Assembly: GCA_910589415.1 (NCBI GenBank)
Contig: OU342634.1
Location: 45,311,723 to 45,375,722 of the forward strand
DNA from: Malachius bipustulatus
Lineage: Eukaryota > Arthropoda > Insecta > Coleoptera > Melyridae
Direction of reading: 5' to 3'
Length of the DNA stretch: 64,000 nucleotides
The translations under genes were made by a program, and so were the position numbers. The notes under the pieces are model-generated. The model was not told the origin of the DNA, ran no database searches, and was given only the letters and a program-made list of their open reading frames with translations. Below are positions 1-13,949 of the stretch, one piece after another; the first letter of the stretch is position 1, and each line of letters starts with the position of its first letter.

Positions 1-930
1 TATAATGGTTAGTTTTAGGTAAATTTTTCGGTATACTCTTGGAATAAAAGAGCCCTGATCGTAGACACAATATGATCAAGACTTTTTAATTTTTTTAAAC
101 GGAAATGCACACCTAAACTTCAAAATTATATTAAAAAAATTCGTCCGAGCCGGAACCAAAAAAGAAACTTTCTCCTTAATCGATAAGAATCATCTCTTCA
201 CGTTTAAAAGCTGATCTTTCCTGATCAATAATTGTTTCCTCTGGACCGTTCAATACGCCTGATAGCAATCAAAAATTCAATAAATAAACTTCATTCCAGA
301 TTTCACGGTAGGCTAGGTTATAAAAATTATTTGATAGCTTGATGGATTTGGCTATATGAAGACATGCCCGTCCAATTTGTCTTATTGTTGACAGACACAG
401 TATGCACTCGGGATCCGAATGACAGACAAGTGATCAATCATCATGTCACTCGGTTCTTCTACGTTGATGCACCTCGGTGGTCTCGGACCGATGCTAAAGT
501 TAATGAAAATATTGACGTCGGTTTCGTAACGAACTCGATATTTAATGAATATCTTAACCGCTGTACCATATACATATACCTACATACTCGAACGATATGT
601 AAGTGAAAGAAGAAACGAACATCGATCGAGTTGGCGCGAGGTAAGAAAGAACACTGTGAGATTGTTGGAACGAACTGTGCGCCTTTTATGGAAGAAGTAC
701 AAGGGCAAGTAGGGCAACAATAACATAATAACTTTTATTCCTGATTCGTTCTCCCTTATTGTTACTCAAAAATTAGAAGAATAAAGTTTCTGATCAAGTA
801 GTCAGCTATTTGAGGTTGGATCTATTTGAAAGATAGGTGATTCCCGAAAACCTGATGAACCATGCCGATATGAAAGAGACCAAATACGTTTGCGAGCTCC
901 TTGAAAATTATGCCTGTTCAACTATTTTTG
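1..930. other. No recognised feature
   Basis: AT-rich sequence with only short chance frames. No repeat, splice pair or RNA gene noticed. Confidence 0.5.
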
Positions 931-939
931 TTTGAAACT

Positions 940-1935
940 TCGGTTATTAAGACGACTTCCCATGACGCGGGCCTTGGCGAATCTCACTTGTGACTCGAAG
1001 AATTATGATGACTTGCCAAGTCAGGTGCCGTGGGAATGGGAAGGCTCGCGGGCTCGGCTCAACTTGCCAAGCGAACGGCTCACCAAGTTCCGTCCTGTGA
1101 GAACCCACCCCTTGAATAATGTGAAAGTACCTATAGATACTACCTATAAACTAACGCTTTATTTTTGCTGACACCGTGACCACCCATACAAACATATCGT
1201 CATCGTAATCTCTGTGTCGATGCAGAGACAAAATTTGCCTGATCTATAATGCACAAGTCAATGTTTAATAATTGGTACCAAGGACCTTTCGAGTCCTATT
1301 GATCTCTTAAGTAATTCTTTAAAAAACTTTCCAAACCCTTTCAAAAATAGTTACTTAACCAGGACATAGCGGAATGGCGTAAATGCCAAAACGGAGCAAA
1401 CTGTTTCCTAACAATATTCTAGTTGTCATGGTAACTAAAGCTGTATATCGATAATCTCTAAATCTAAAACCTTATATTTTTTATTATTAAAGGGTGACTT
1501 TAAACATAAAAGGCACCTCGGCGAGTCATTGGCTTGGAGTCGACGAGCCATGGCCAGCCCCGAAAAAGGCGGATTTCCACTGTGCAAGGTAAGGCGCCGT
1601 GGGAATGAGAAGGCTCGGGGTTGAGCTGGGGTTTCGATCACTAAGGCGGCTTTACACGACGCTAGTGACTTGTATGGGTAACTAAAAGAAAACCTAGACG
1701 AGTTTTGGCATCGTGTGAAGCAGCCTTTACACTTAGTTTTTTTTTTTGATTTGGTGAGTTGCTAGCCGAGTCGTTGGATTGCCAACTCCCGCGTCGTGGG
1801 AAGTCGCGTGCCTTAACACGCTACTATGTAGGGCATTGCAAGCCGAGTCAGCTGTAATTTGGCGAGTCACAAATCAGGCTCGCCGATTCCGGCGCCATGG
1901 GAAGCCCTATTACTATTGAGGACGACATCACTTTT
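940..1935. repeat. Three decayed copies of a GC-richer dispersed repeat
   Basis: GTGCCGTGGGAATGGGAAGG (1026), GGCGCCGTGGGAATGAGAAG (1590) and GGCGCCATGGGAAGCCC (1892), with surrounding GAGTCxxTxGATTGCCAA and GGCGAGTCAC phrases, recur in both directions. No long frame is convincing. Probably fragments of one old element. Confidence 0.45.
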
Positions 1936-2267
1936 CGAAAATCACCCAAACTCACCAAATGTCCACCGATCATGACCCCCAGATCACGAAAAAGTAGTTT
2001 TCCAAAATTCACCTGCCCACGATATACATATAAATACATATGTATTTATAAAATAATTAAAATAACGGTGGTTTACTACATTCATAATTCATATAAATAC
2101 ATATTATAATGTATATATTTATTTCTCCAAAATCACGATTTTTCGATTTTAAAAACGCTTCTGTAGCTTTATCTTTCAAAATTAGTGAACGAAATTTTGG
2201 ATTCTTGTAAAGCTTTGGAATGACTTTAGATTTTCGTTGAAAAAATTTCCAAAAGTCACGTTACTTC

Positions 2268-2500
2268 TACAGGGTGTCCTTTCAAAGTTCCAAAAATCCG
2301 GTCCTTGAGGCACGGTTTCTGGCCGCAGTTTTCAATCTAGGGGACTGAAATTTTTGAGAGAGTAAGATGTCCACAAGGAGTGGTCTGGTATTGCACTTGA
2401 GCAAAATCGGCCGAGCCGTTTCAAAATGGCGACCATTTGAATTTTCGGAAAATTTAGTATTTTTTGAACCCCTGTATGAGCAAGATGGCAAAGAAACTTT
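2268..2500. mobile_element. MITE remnant with ACAGGGTGTCC end
   Basis: Starts ACAGGGTGTCCTTTCAAAG and contains GGCCGAGCCGTTTCAAAATGGCG, the kind of sequence found just inside insect CAGGGTG-type elements. The right end is less clear (GAACCCCTGTATGAG near 2466). Confidence 0.4.
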
Positions 2501-4680
2501 GAAATCAAATTAACAGGATTTGAAGAAAATTATTGGAAATTTGAGTTAATGTAATAAAATTAGCATATTTTACATTAATAAGTCAGTGTCGTGGGTAGGA
2601 AAAGGGTAAAAATGTGTAAATTTCTATAACCGTTTATGAGTCCATTTTTGAAGAAGTTGAACCGAAATTTTCCATTTTTTTTTCTTTAACATAATATTTT
2701 TACCATAATTTTATCATAATTATTTTACATTTGATGTCTTAGCTTCAATTCGTCTCAATTAAGAACTTTAAACGAAAAATAAAAAAGTTTTTTTCATTAT
2801 TGAATCGCATAAAAATACACTATTTATGCGATTGATACGCAAGAAGGTTTTTATATCTTCCTATCCAGTTTCATCTAAATTATTTTTTAACGTTCGATGA
2901 TGAGACATTTCTCCATGATATTTTAAACTAGCTGGTGTGGAGTCAAGATGGCATTAACTGATTAACAAAGCTCAAGTGATGTAAAATTTTAATGCTCGTG
3001 ATTTTAAGGATTAAATTCTGAATGCAATAGTCGAATAAGTTTTTTTTTAGAGTTTTTGGGAGTTTTCTACTTCATTTATTGCACGAGCAGAACGTTTAAT
3101 ATTTTAATATGTATACCAATACAAAGACGCACACATATTTAGCATCATAATCCGAGTACTGAGTACATACATACACATAATATACGGCAATTATTCATAC
3201 GAGTATATGGGTCTTTATGTAGATTGCAGAATTGAGTAAAAAAATGGAAGAGCTGAAAACTGGAAACGATGACTGCATTAAACGCAGGAAAATAATCCGA
3301 TGAATTAGTGCTTTATTTTTGACGATTTTCGAGCGTTTCTCCTTAATTGAAAGGCTTTATGAGAGACCGTGTGACGGGCAGAGAGGCATAAAAAGTCGAG
3401 TACCGGCAATACAATTACTCCGGGACGAGTGAATCGGATCATTCGCCCAGCGAGACCCATTATCGGACCAAGTGTGCATTATTCCATAAGAGCAGTCGTT
3501 TGTTTATGCACGACAATGGAACTCTTTCATGACCGGGAGACACTTGACTGTTGACGCCGCTACGAATTCAAAAGTTATTAAAGCCCCAAGAATGGAGTCA
3601 TACACGTTCCTTTTTAATTGGGAAAGCATTCAACTTTTGCTTAATTACTTTCCAACTATCGGAAATCATTTATTCTTTACCTACCGGAGCTATTATTATT
3701 ATTATTCACGCGTTCACTCATATGGACGGAATAATAATTGTCCCCTCTTGTCGGATTTTTCATTGGTAGGTAGGTTGGTGCTTGGATTAAATCTAAGGTG
3801 TAATCTTGATAATTGTTAACGCAACATGATGTCTTTAAACCTGTTCGAGTTGGTGTTAATTTTTATAAGAATTTAAATTTATATAAGGTGTGCGAATAAA
3901 TTATTATCTAAGATATTTCAGTGGCATTGCCTTAAATGAATCGTGTCCATTATTTACATATGTAGTGGCCGTCGTATATGGCCATAAATAATACATCTAT
4001 AGCATTTTATCAGTGTTAGATGTCGCTTTTTATTAATAGTAACACAAGAATTATTACAAAATATTTTATTTTTCTGACAACTACCTTCTGATTTAAAAGC
4101 ATTTGTTAATAAACTTCATATTATTTGATTGTATAACGATATAAGAGTGTATAGTGTAAGTAATACTGAAGTTATTAATACCTGCTGCTATCTATATAGA
4201 AAATCGACAGGTATTTTGTTTATTACACTAAATTACAAAACTAAACTGTACACTTCAAAATCTATAAATAATTTAAATACCTATGAAAGTAATTTGTTAA
4301 TTTGAAACGAAACAACTATGCTCAACAGGGATCGATTCTTCAAAAGAAAGCTCTCCATATCGACAATGACACCAATTAACAAAATGCACTTTTCTCAAAA
4401 AAGAAATCATATCGAAATCAGAGCTAGTAAAAAATTGAAGTAATCGCTTTGATGCAATACTTTTTCCGCTTTAGGAAACTTTTTTGTTTCCTCCTGCTGA
4501 GCGACACCTCTCAGATATTCTACAATTAATACATAAAGAAAAAAAAAAGAAAAAATCAACACCATCCAGGCAGCCATAAATCTTCGCAGTCTTGTCCTTC
4601 CTTTCTGAACGTAAAAGGTCCTTAAAAGACTGCAAACCCCCCCCCCCCTCCTCCTCCCTTATCATATACCGACCTCATGT
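2500..4680. other. No gene; AT-rich
   Basis: Short frames only. A C-homopolymer (near 4637-4647) and an A-rich run (4540-4556) are the visible landmarks. Confidence 0.5.
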
Positions 4681-4689
4681 TGATTTCTA

Positions 4690-6480
4690 TCAAATTCACT
4701 TGCGCAAAATTTGACGTTTTATAACTGTCACCTGCCCCTTCCGTGCGTTTTTGTTACCTATTACGATCAAAACTGTATCAATTTTGAAAGACGCGCACAT
4801 AAAGCATCATACACCGCCCCTGTCACTTACGCCATTTCGATCGTGATCAGCATTCCCAAAAAAAAAATAAAACCTCTACCAATATGTGAATCATGAACGA
4901 CTCAATTTCAAGTTCAAAGCTCCTTTTCAAACTTTAAAAACGAAATTTATTCTTTTGAAAATTTTTCTATTTTAAACTTTTCACCTTTCACTTACGTCAT
5001 TTTATTTCGCGATTATACCAGAAAAATTTCTGCGCAAAAATCTCAAGTGAAGCATGAACAATTTTCTCGATTACGACTCCTCTTCGTGTTGAATGAAAGA
5101 ATGAAATTGTCTTCACTTTCGCAAAATTTAGATTTAATCAACTGGAGTTACCTGTCTCTTAAGTAATAATGTTTACTCGTGGTCCGAAGAGAGATTCTAG
5201 AAAACTAAAAAATTCAGGGAAAAAATGTAATTGCGGCACGGCCAAATTTCGAGGTCAAAACTCCTTTTCATACCTTCTACAAAATGTCAACTTTCGAAAA
5301 TTTGCTGGTTGAAAGCTTTGACCTCTGTTTGAAAGCTTTTGCCTCTGTTTGAAAGCTTTCACCTCTCACTTACGCCCTCTTTTATCGCAATGCCAGCAGC
5401 GAAATTTCTGTGAAAAATCTGGAGTGACGGTCGTTCAATTTTCGTGCTCAAAACTCCTTTTCGTATTAATTTCATGGGCTTTATTTACACTTTCTTAAGT
5501 TTCGGTTAATCAGCTATCAAGTTCAAGTTACTTGTCTCTTGAGTAATTTTTCCTCGTCATCTAAAGAGCGGCGTTTCTTAAAAATGAAAAAATTCTGGGA
5601 GAAAACATAAGTGAAACACGGCCAAATCTCGCTGCCAAAACTCCTTTTCATACCTTCCACAAAATTTAAATTTTAGAAAAATTTGCCGTTTGAAAGCTTT
5701 TACCTCTCGCACTTACGTCATTGTTTATCGCGATGCCAGCAGCCAAATTTCTGTGAAAAATCTGGAGTGACGTTCGTTCAATTTTCGTGCTCAAAACTCC
5801 TTTTCGTGGGCTTTTTTACACTTTCTTAAATTTTCAGTTAATCAGCTATGAAGCCACTTGTCTCTTGAAATTTTTTTTCTCGTCATCTAAAGAGCGACGT
5901 TTTTTAAAAATTAAAAAACTCGGGGAGAAAATGTACCTAAGTTAAGCGTAACTAAATTTCGAGGTTAAGCTTTCACCTCTCATCACTTACGTCATTTTTT
6001 ATCAAGATGCCTGCAGCGAAATTTTTGTGAATATGTAATGTCAAGTGCTAGTGCGTTCATTTTTCGTAGTCAAAACTCCTTTATGCGTGTTAATTTCGTG
6101 GAATTTATTTATACATTCGTAAATTTTGATATTTACTTGCTAATAAAGTCACCTGTCTCTTGAGTAATTTTTTCTCATCGTTCAAAAAGTAACGATTCTT
6201 AAAAACGTAACACTATACCAGATACGAGAAAACGTAAGTGAAGCACGGCCAAATTTTAAGGTGGAAAGTCTTTCATGATGATTTGGAGTTTTTTCTCACG
6301 AATCAAAGAGCGATTATTCCGAAACAATAAGTAACACTTCTAGTCAGAAAACGTTCATCTTCGAGGTTCAAACTATACTTTTTCGTCACAATCATATTTC
6401 AAAATCTCATCAGCTGAAAGTTCCAAAACTGAAATGAATCGTCGATTTCGAAATATTTCAAAACATACCACCAAATGAAC
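4690..6480 (+). repeat. Degenerate tandem array, period roughly 300-400 bp
   Basis: The phrase ACCTGTCTCTTGAGTAATTT or close variants recurs at about 5150, 5529, 5855 and 6151; CACTTACGTCATTTTTTATCGC recurs at about 4824, 4989, 5370, 5710 and 5980; and CAAAACTCCTTTTC recurs many times. Steps shrink from about 380 to 300 bp because of indels. A local 22-bp triplication (TTTGAAAGCTTTxxCCTCTG) lies at 5311-5370. No coding potential. Confidence 0.65.
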
Positions 6481-6525
6481 CCCAAATGAGTAGGAATTTT
6501 TCAAGGAAATCTGGGTCATTATATA

Positions 6526-7073
6526 CATCCGCGGCTCCTACAGTTTCACTATGGCACCTATATAGGGGTGGAGGACATACCTATAGTAACACCAGGAAGG
6601 TATTAATTTGCTTTGCAAATGAAAGATAAGCGAACAAAAGGGCATCAAAAGAAGAACTTCCTGAGTGCGGGCCTGTGTAGAACAGCGAAAATCACAATAA
6701 ACATGCAAGGTCAGAGTGTCGAGTGGACGGCGGAAATGCGTAATATCAACACCAGAGCCGGTCTGGTAACATACGCAACATACATGGCATGCAAACGTAG
6801 TCGGAATATAATAGCGAGCGATGTCGCGTATTTTGGAATATAAATGCAAAATAAATGCAAAATTCAAAATAAAAACCGTGCTATTGTTAATCTCGAAGAT
6901 ATCCCTTGCCCTGAAAGTGAAAAAAAATATAAATTCGACCGTAGTGCCAAAGAGGCCTTAGTGGTGACCTTGATATTAGTTTGCAATGGCTGTTTTTAGC
7001 TTCTTACCCACCCAGCACCCCTATTTCGCTCCTCGGTCCCGAAAAAATTGATGAAACGTAGGAGCCGCGGATG
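6526..7073. mobile_element. 548-bp TIR element, copy 1
   Basis: CATCCGCGGCTCCTA at the left end and its inverted copy at the right end, each flanked by TA (6524-6525 and 7074-7075). The first ~110 bp and last ~240 bp match the element at 24465-25013 closely. The central ~190 bp (about 6645-6835) do not match at all. No transposase. Overlapping short open frames in the centre are not convincing. Confidence 0.8.
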
Positions 7074-7729
7074 TATACAATTACCGAAATCTGTAAGTAT
7101 AAATTGATTTTTGGGCATTTGAGAGCAAAAATATCGATATAACCACTTTAGTAGCACAAAAATTGACTGCTTTGCTATAGAATGCAAGCAAAAATACCTA
7201 CATTCAAGGAATTTTTTTAAGATTTCAAAAATACAATGCTTTACAGCAACCACAACCACGGCTCAAATTTCTAACTGAATGAAAACCGTCCAGTGAATCC
7301 CGAATTTCTGAATTTTCTTGACTACGATCGGCAGCTCCTTGTTCTCTTCATGTATGCAATGCAAAAAAGCTTCAGCAAAAAATCTCCAAACAAGCGGGGA
7401 CAGAGCTGTTTCTGTTTTTTTTTTTAACATCATCAAACCCTTCGCTGAGTTTTGGCTAAAGATGGATGGAACCAGAAGTGTGTATGGCACCAGATCCATG
7501 CCACGCAATACCTTTTTTTTTTCTTCCCACGCTTACCAATACCAACCAGTCCTTGCGTTGTCAATCTTTCATAAGTAGGTGTATAAAATCAAAATCATGA
7601 AGTCTTCCCCACTATAATAGTGGAAGTTAATTCAAAGCTAACAGTGTTTTTTTTATTTAACGGTTGGTACCTTATTCGTTTTCTTCCTAACAAGCTTCCG
7701 CTTTGAAGGGATGCAACGTTGCCATATGA

Positions 7730-7996
7730 CGATCGCCTCTTTATTATGATGATAGAAGCGACTTTGAAGTTGATATAGAAGTTACATTATTAAAACGACA
7801 TGTTCCAGCGGAAGGTTTCATCTTCAAACAGCTGCGACTATATCCATTCATACAGTCGACGAAATTAGAATCAGTTCGCGGTGTTGCCAAAACTGGAAAA
7901 TACTTTTTCCGTAGCTACAACCCACATACCAACGAGACCCGAGTGTCATTTTTGCGAGTAGGTGATTTAATGGGAGAGAGAATTAGCGTGATATAA
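7730..7996 (+). CDS. Unrecognised 88-codon open frame without a clear start
   Basis: Open from just after a TGA at 7727 to TAA at 7994-7996. The peptide has a plausible globular composition (for example SDFEVDIEVTLLKRHVPAEG, then FIFKQLRLYPF and TRVSFLRVGD). No Met begins the frame and no convincing splice acceptor was located, so it may be an exon, a processed pseudogene or chance. Family not recognised. Confidence 0.25.
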   Translation, partial: RSPLYYDDRSDFEVDIEVTLLKRHVPAEGFIFKQLRLYPFIQSTKLESVRGVAKTGKYFFRSYNPHTNETRVSFLRVGDLMGERISVI

Positions 7997-7999
7997 GAT

Positions 8000-10900
8000 T
8001 TATCTGCAAAAATCTTTAATTAGCTCAGCAATTTAGCGAGGATTTAGAACGAGGAAAAAATTGACCACCTGACAACCGAGCAATTCCAAGATGTATCAAA
8101 TTTAGTAATCCATAACACGAGAGGAAAAAAGCCGCGGTTCGTGTGCCTAAAACTGTTTCTTTGGTTTGATGTATGAGAAGCAATTAAAAATTATTTTTAC
8201 CATCTCACCCAAAGTGTAAGATGATACAGTTTTAGAGAACAGGAGGAGTGAGTGCAAAGGTAAACAAACATCTGGCCGAACTCGGTTGAACTTGACCTGT
8301 ATTTTTTAATTATTCGTTTATTCCAGTTTTCATTACTTCAATCGATTAGTTTGATTTAAGTTGAATTTGCGAAAAATGCAACAACTGGCAGCAATATTAA
8401 CAATTTATTTTTATTACATTAAATTTAAAACCAGGGATATACCTAATACGTTATTGTAGCCGGTGAATAATTAGCGTTCTCCGTATATGAAGAGATTATC
8501 ACAAATAAATAAATTAACGTATGAGTTTTTTGAAAAAAAAAAAAACTGGTGCAGCTCTACGGTAATTTTATAACGCAGATAACTTGGCGGAGTGTTGTTG
8601 AATTAAATAATCATCTCAGGGCAATGACTGGTTAGTTAGCAAGAACTTATAAAACAGGTTCACTTCTAATCAGTGTATTTCATTATTAGAGAGAGGACTT
8701 ATTAAATGATATATCCCACAATAAGCCGTCGAGAGTTCCAGATTCCATTTACTCAAATCTCATTATGCAACTCGCGGTAATTAAGAAATCGAGAAATTAC
8801 TGATGGTGATCTTGATTCTCCTTCAGACATGATACGTGATAATAATACATAGCACTCGCAGTAAATTTTGCAATCGATATAAAATATTTACAGATTTTAT
8901 CTCAACAATAAGGAAAGTAGATAATTTACTATGGGTCATTGAAAATACATAAGGGGTGTCCAAAAAATCTGGAAGCTGTTAAATATCCAGACAAATACAT
9001 ATTAAATCCAAAAAAGAAATAATATATGAACACTTTTAAAAGAGCCATCCAATGGTATCAAATGAGTATCAATTTTTTTCGCAATATAGAAAATTTTACT
9101 AATGAATAATGAAAAATAATAAAAGTACGAGTTCATTACGCAATGGTGTTTATCACCTCTTAACACATAGCCCCCCTCTCCCCCGGCCCTCAACAGGAAT
9201 AGTATTTTTCGCCACAACGGAGGAAAACTTTTATGCTCATGGGTTGTTGGGGGTGGGATTTGATTTAATTTAACACCATCGAATGGCTGGTTTTAAGTAA
9301 ATGAACTCGTACTTGATTATTTCCCATTTTTTCGTATAGAATTTCTTAGAAATTACGAAAAAAAAATGTTTGCATAATTTTAGTACTAGAATCCGTTTCT
9401 TCAATAAAAAAAGATACCCATTCAGGATTTTAGAGTTATTCAGGCGAGCCAAACCGATAGGAACAGTCCTAGCTTGGGCGGATGTGTTAAATCCGCGAGG
9501 TCCCGTACCAGTTCAATCTTCTGCCGGGTGCGATGAACCTGCAGGAGGAATCCGTAATCCTGCCTCGACGGAGAAAGCCACTGTAAACGGATTTTAGGAA
9601 AATGCTCGTTCATTATTGAAAAATAGACATAAAATTCTGCATTGTTATTCGTGAAGAGACAAAAATTCAACCCCTAATATTTTCGATTTGTTATTCCCAA
9701 TTAGGGCCGCTTGTCCAATCCAAGTTCAAATAACGTTCAACTGAACTGATGTTCACCGCTATCAAGCGGTGAACTTTGATTTCATTTCCAATAGGGTAGT
9801 GAAATGAATCAGAACTGCAAAGACGACGTCACTCTTTTCCAGTTCTGATTTATTTTATAACTTCAGGGGGTACTAGTAGAAAAAGGGCCGAGTTAAACGA
9901 GTTTTTCACAATAATCTAGTACTTATCGTCTCACATACAAAACTCCTTTATCCTCCCGGTCAAGAGAGGAAATTAAATGACATTTTTTATACAATAATTG
10001 GTTTAGCCTCCATTTAAGGGAATGTCGCTCAATAAATGATTAATTATCCGTTTCATTATTAAACATGTATGAAGAAATGAGAAAGAAGTAAATCAGCAAC
10101 GCTACCTGTCCAATATTCTAGAATTAGCACTATAATAGCACAAAAAGGGAAGTGAATATTATTTTTTCGCAATAGCCGAGCTCAACGACGTTCGAGAACG
10201 CATTCAAGCAGCACAAGTGCATTTAGATGAGACGCTGCAGCCGCAATAAAGCAAATAGAAGACAAGAAGCTTCGCTCTTGGAGGATTTGACATCAACTAG
10301 ATAGAACTGATTAAATAGATGACTCGCCTGGTGCTTCGTACACGCGCGGTTTAGCACAGTTGATGGGCAGAAGATGATTCTCGAGCTGATGTTCTCTTCT
10401 CTGAAGTCTGAAGTCTGAAGGTTGCCACTCGCTTGAAATTTTTCATTCGGGTATTTTAAATAAAATTAATGTTTTATCTACTACTACGAACGCTAAGTAA
10501 AAGTTAGTTTTTCGGAGTATCTTTTTTCTATCAACTAGAAAAGATTAATGAATCGTGCATGTGTTAAGTTTAAAATATATTGTAAAGGACGGGATTTTTC
10601 AGTTAGGGGATGATTCTACCCCTATCTGGATGACTTTGCAACATGGCATGTCAAAGATTGCACATGCATGCTTGTTAGTGTCTCTTGATGTCACACAGCG
10701 GTGACTTGCATATCTAATTATGTTAAATTACCCGAACGCTTGATAAGACCTGATTTAATAGTTACAGGTATGTAGTTACAGTGGCGCACAGAATTTGAGA
10801 AATAAGCTACTTCTCGACTATTACATAATTCACGGATTTGCTCAATTTAAAAATAAGTAAATTCAGAAATAATTTGTTTGTTATGAATTAAACTAATAAA

Positions 10901-13130
10901 TAAATAAAAATTCGAAATTTGGTGAATAGGTAGGTAGCTATGTCGTTGTAGTAATGAGGAAATTTTCCAATTACAACGTGAAGGATGGAAATAGTAAATT
11001 AAGGTACCAAGAGTGTCATTAGGATGATAACGCGCGAGGTCAGTAGTGTGCTTTGACCTAGAGCACATCATCATAACGCCCATGGTGCCTTTAACGTTTA
11101 ATGTCCGCCTGTTATAATTTATATCCAAGTAACGGGCCGTAGTGCGTTATTTTGGAAAATCGCGCTCTAGAGCGTTATTTCTCATTATATTCAAATACCT
11201 AATACACTAGTTGGACATTAAAAAGTTTTTTTTTGTCGATAATTGACCTTTTTTTGAAGGGTCCATTAAATGTATTATTGTATTAATTAGAATATATAAA
11301 TTTACAATATCTTCCATATATTTTGATTATTAGTTTGAGCCGCTTCAGCACGCCACTGATCGTGTTATCATCTAAAGGGAGCCTCTGAAGATCATTAGTA
11401 ATTCCACTTTGACACCTCACATGCATATCTGAATGACATTGCAATACTCTATCAGCCATAAAGCAACGTACACATTGTTAAATGTCCTGTGCTCGTACAT
11501 CCAGGGTCCAGGGGTACATTGATTTACATTACAATAGCGCCGACACTTTGGTAACGTGGTCAATTATGTCAACTCATACTGCCTAAATAGAGCGAGAGTG
11601 CCACTGAAAGAACAATTCAAATATTAATGTGAAAATGTCACTTTCACATTCAATTAATATTACAACTATGTCTCACACAGTTGTTTGTTTCCTTGGCGGC
11701 TATTTTTCAACAACGGTGAAATGTTGGGGGTTTCGTCAATCAACAAATTTACCAGCGGAATTCACCCTTTCTTAGACAAAACATCCGTTTCACGAATAAT
11801 TACCTCGATGAATGTCAGAAGACGGTCGCTAAAAAGCGTCTGGTCTCCTCGAAGAGACAAACAATAAGTCAAAAAGCGAGAGGAACGCAGCCGGATGTAA
11901 AATAATCTGCTTCGTATATTGCTAGGCACGTTTCAAGGGGTTGAACTTTTTTAAACCGTCACCCTTTTCTTTTCGGCGGGTGTATAATGTATTAGACACA
12001 TGTGGATATGTGAATCGTACACATGTGGCTCTAATTCTTATAAATAATAAGAGCGTAAAAAAAACAATGTCATATCAGTGGTCGTCTCACTCTGATCGCA
12101 ACGGCGAAGCGAGCCTCGAAGGTCAACGAAAATTCCCAAAAGTTAACTTCAATCTCGATGAAATAAATCGTGATTTTTCTTCAAACAGTTCTACAAGAGT
12201 GACATCTACATAAACTCATCTCAACCGCAGAGTAGCTCGAGCAGTATTTTAGAACATGCACCTGTTCATTTCGAGAGCACGAGCACGAATAAGAGAACCC
12301 GAAGCGTTACTATTAGTATTTTGACAGCTGAAATTAGTGACCAAATTATTTTTACACGACTTGCACTTATCTTCGATATCAAGCGGCGAAACAATTTGGA
12401 AAGGACAAATCAGCTGTTGGTGATTTTCTGTTGGGAACTATTTATATGCTGAATAAGCGTAAACAGTACACAATGCAAACGTCAATTATTGGCACAGATA
12501 TCAGAAGCTAGAATTTAAATAGCTCGACTTGGATATTTTCATATCTATCCCGTGTAAATATAGAAGGGTTATTACTAGAAATAACACCGATGACGTGTGC
12601 ATTCGGGATTCTACAGTTAGGAGCTAAATTTAGGAGATATTAAAATATTAGTTAGTAAAAAACATATGTTCATATTCATAATCCCTTCATACTTGTGTAG
12701 GTAATATGTTATCCGGGAGGCACCATCGCGACATTGTGTTTAGATAAAACTCTTTTGATTAATCGAGGAAAGACTAAATTTCAAGGAAGCGTTTTTGTAG
12801 AAGGTATTTTTTATTCCTGTACTATTCTTTTTATCTCAAGAATCAAGAATCAAGAATCTTGCAATTTTTTTTTTTTTTTTTTTTTTTAATTGGGTAGGTA
12901 TTCTTGCTATTTCACAATAATTCAAAAAGTCCACCCTATATATTGTTACGAATGTTTCTTCTGCAAAAATGTTTTTTTTTTTACTTATTTGAGGATATCT
13001 CAGGAACGTTTTGAGATACAGAATCAAGTTGTTGTACACTTCTTGTTATTAATATTATCTAACAATAAATCACAAAAAATTACCATAAACAAGTAATGTT
13101 TTTAATAAAACACGTTGCCACTTTTATGTT
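8000..13130. other. No gene recognised; scattered relics
   Basis: The block 9440-9600 (GCGGATGTGTTAAATCCGCG, GCCTCGACGGAGAAAGCCAC) is GC-richer and looks like retroelement debris. A 23-base poly-T is at 12866-12888. The rest is AT-rich with chance frames. Confidence 0.45.
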
Positions 13131-13139
13131 TTTGATCAT

Positions 13140-13591
13140 AAAATGCTGTTTTTCTCGAAAACAGCTCGCATTAAAGTTTTTGATCTAAGCACCTTTTTTT
13201 ATAAGGAAACTACTGACAGTGTAAAATGTGCTTTCAAAATGCCGATTTTCCCAGTGTAGTAGAAATTAGGGGCAAAAAATTTTCAAAATTTTCAAGCAAC
13301 CCTAAAATGTATGATACCACTGCCATATCGAAGGAAATTTAAGTGTTTCTTAAAGTAAAATGTTTCAAAAAGTAAATACATTATAATGATTGGATGTATA
13401 CAAAAATTCAGCTTTATATCTCAAACGGTTGCTGATATACTGCCAAAAAAAAAAAAAAATATATTTTTGAACACCCGTATCTCGAAAACGGTACATTTGC
13501 GGACCCATGTTAATGAAAACTTGTTTCTTAGAACGAGGCTGGGAATCACACCTTTCATTTTCCGATACATGTTTTGAAACACCCTGTATAG
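13140..13591. mobile_element. MITE or LINE remnant ending ACACCCTGTATA
   Basis: Ends GAAACACCCTGTATAGCTC (13574-13591), with repeated TTTCTCGAAAAC/ATCTCGAAAACGG phrases inside (13152 and 13482). No open frame is likely to be real. The left end was not delimited. Confidence 0.4.
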
Positions 13592-13949
13592 CTCATTAAT
13601 TTATTATCGCTTACTAGATACTTCGCAGTCTACATTGACTCTCTGACTCTCTGCCTGCTTCCTCCTCTTACATACATCCTTAGTGTTCTTCTGGAATACA
13701 CTTCGAGAGTTGTTTCTTTCCCGAACTTCTTTCTAGAGTTCCCAATCTTCCATTTCTTCAAGATTTTGGTCAGGAGTAGCTTAAGACACTCTGACAGATT
13801 AATTGTGAAAATTAGCTCTCTAAATTTCCTTTTTATGGTCGAGAATTTCCCGAATAGATGCCGTCGCTGATATCAGGGAATCAGGAGTAACAGAAGGTAT
13901 ACGGGAACTCCTGTTGCTGTAGATGCGGCCAAACGTCACGTCCCACACG

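Noticed and set aside
841..890. CTGATGA followed by GAAAG as a hammerhead
   Set aside because: The intervening bases form no stem II and there is no stem III or cleavage triplet.
6400..6420. CTGATGAG on the minus strand as another hammerhead
   Set aside because: No stem II hairpin or GAAA follows at the right distance.
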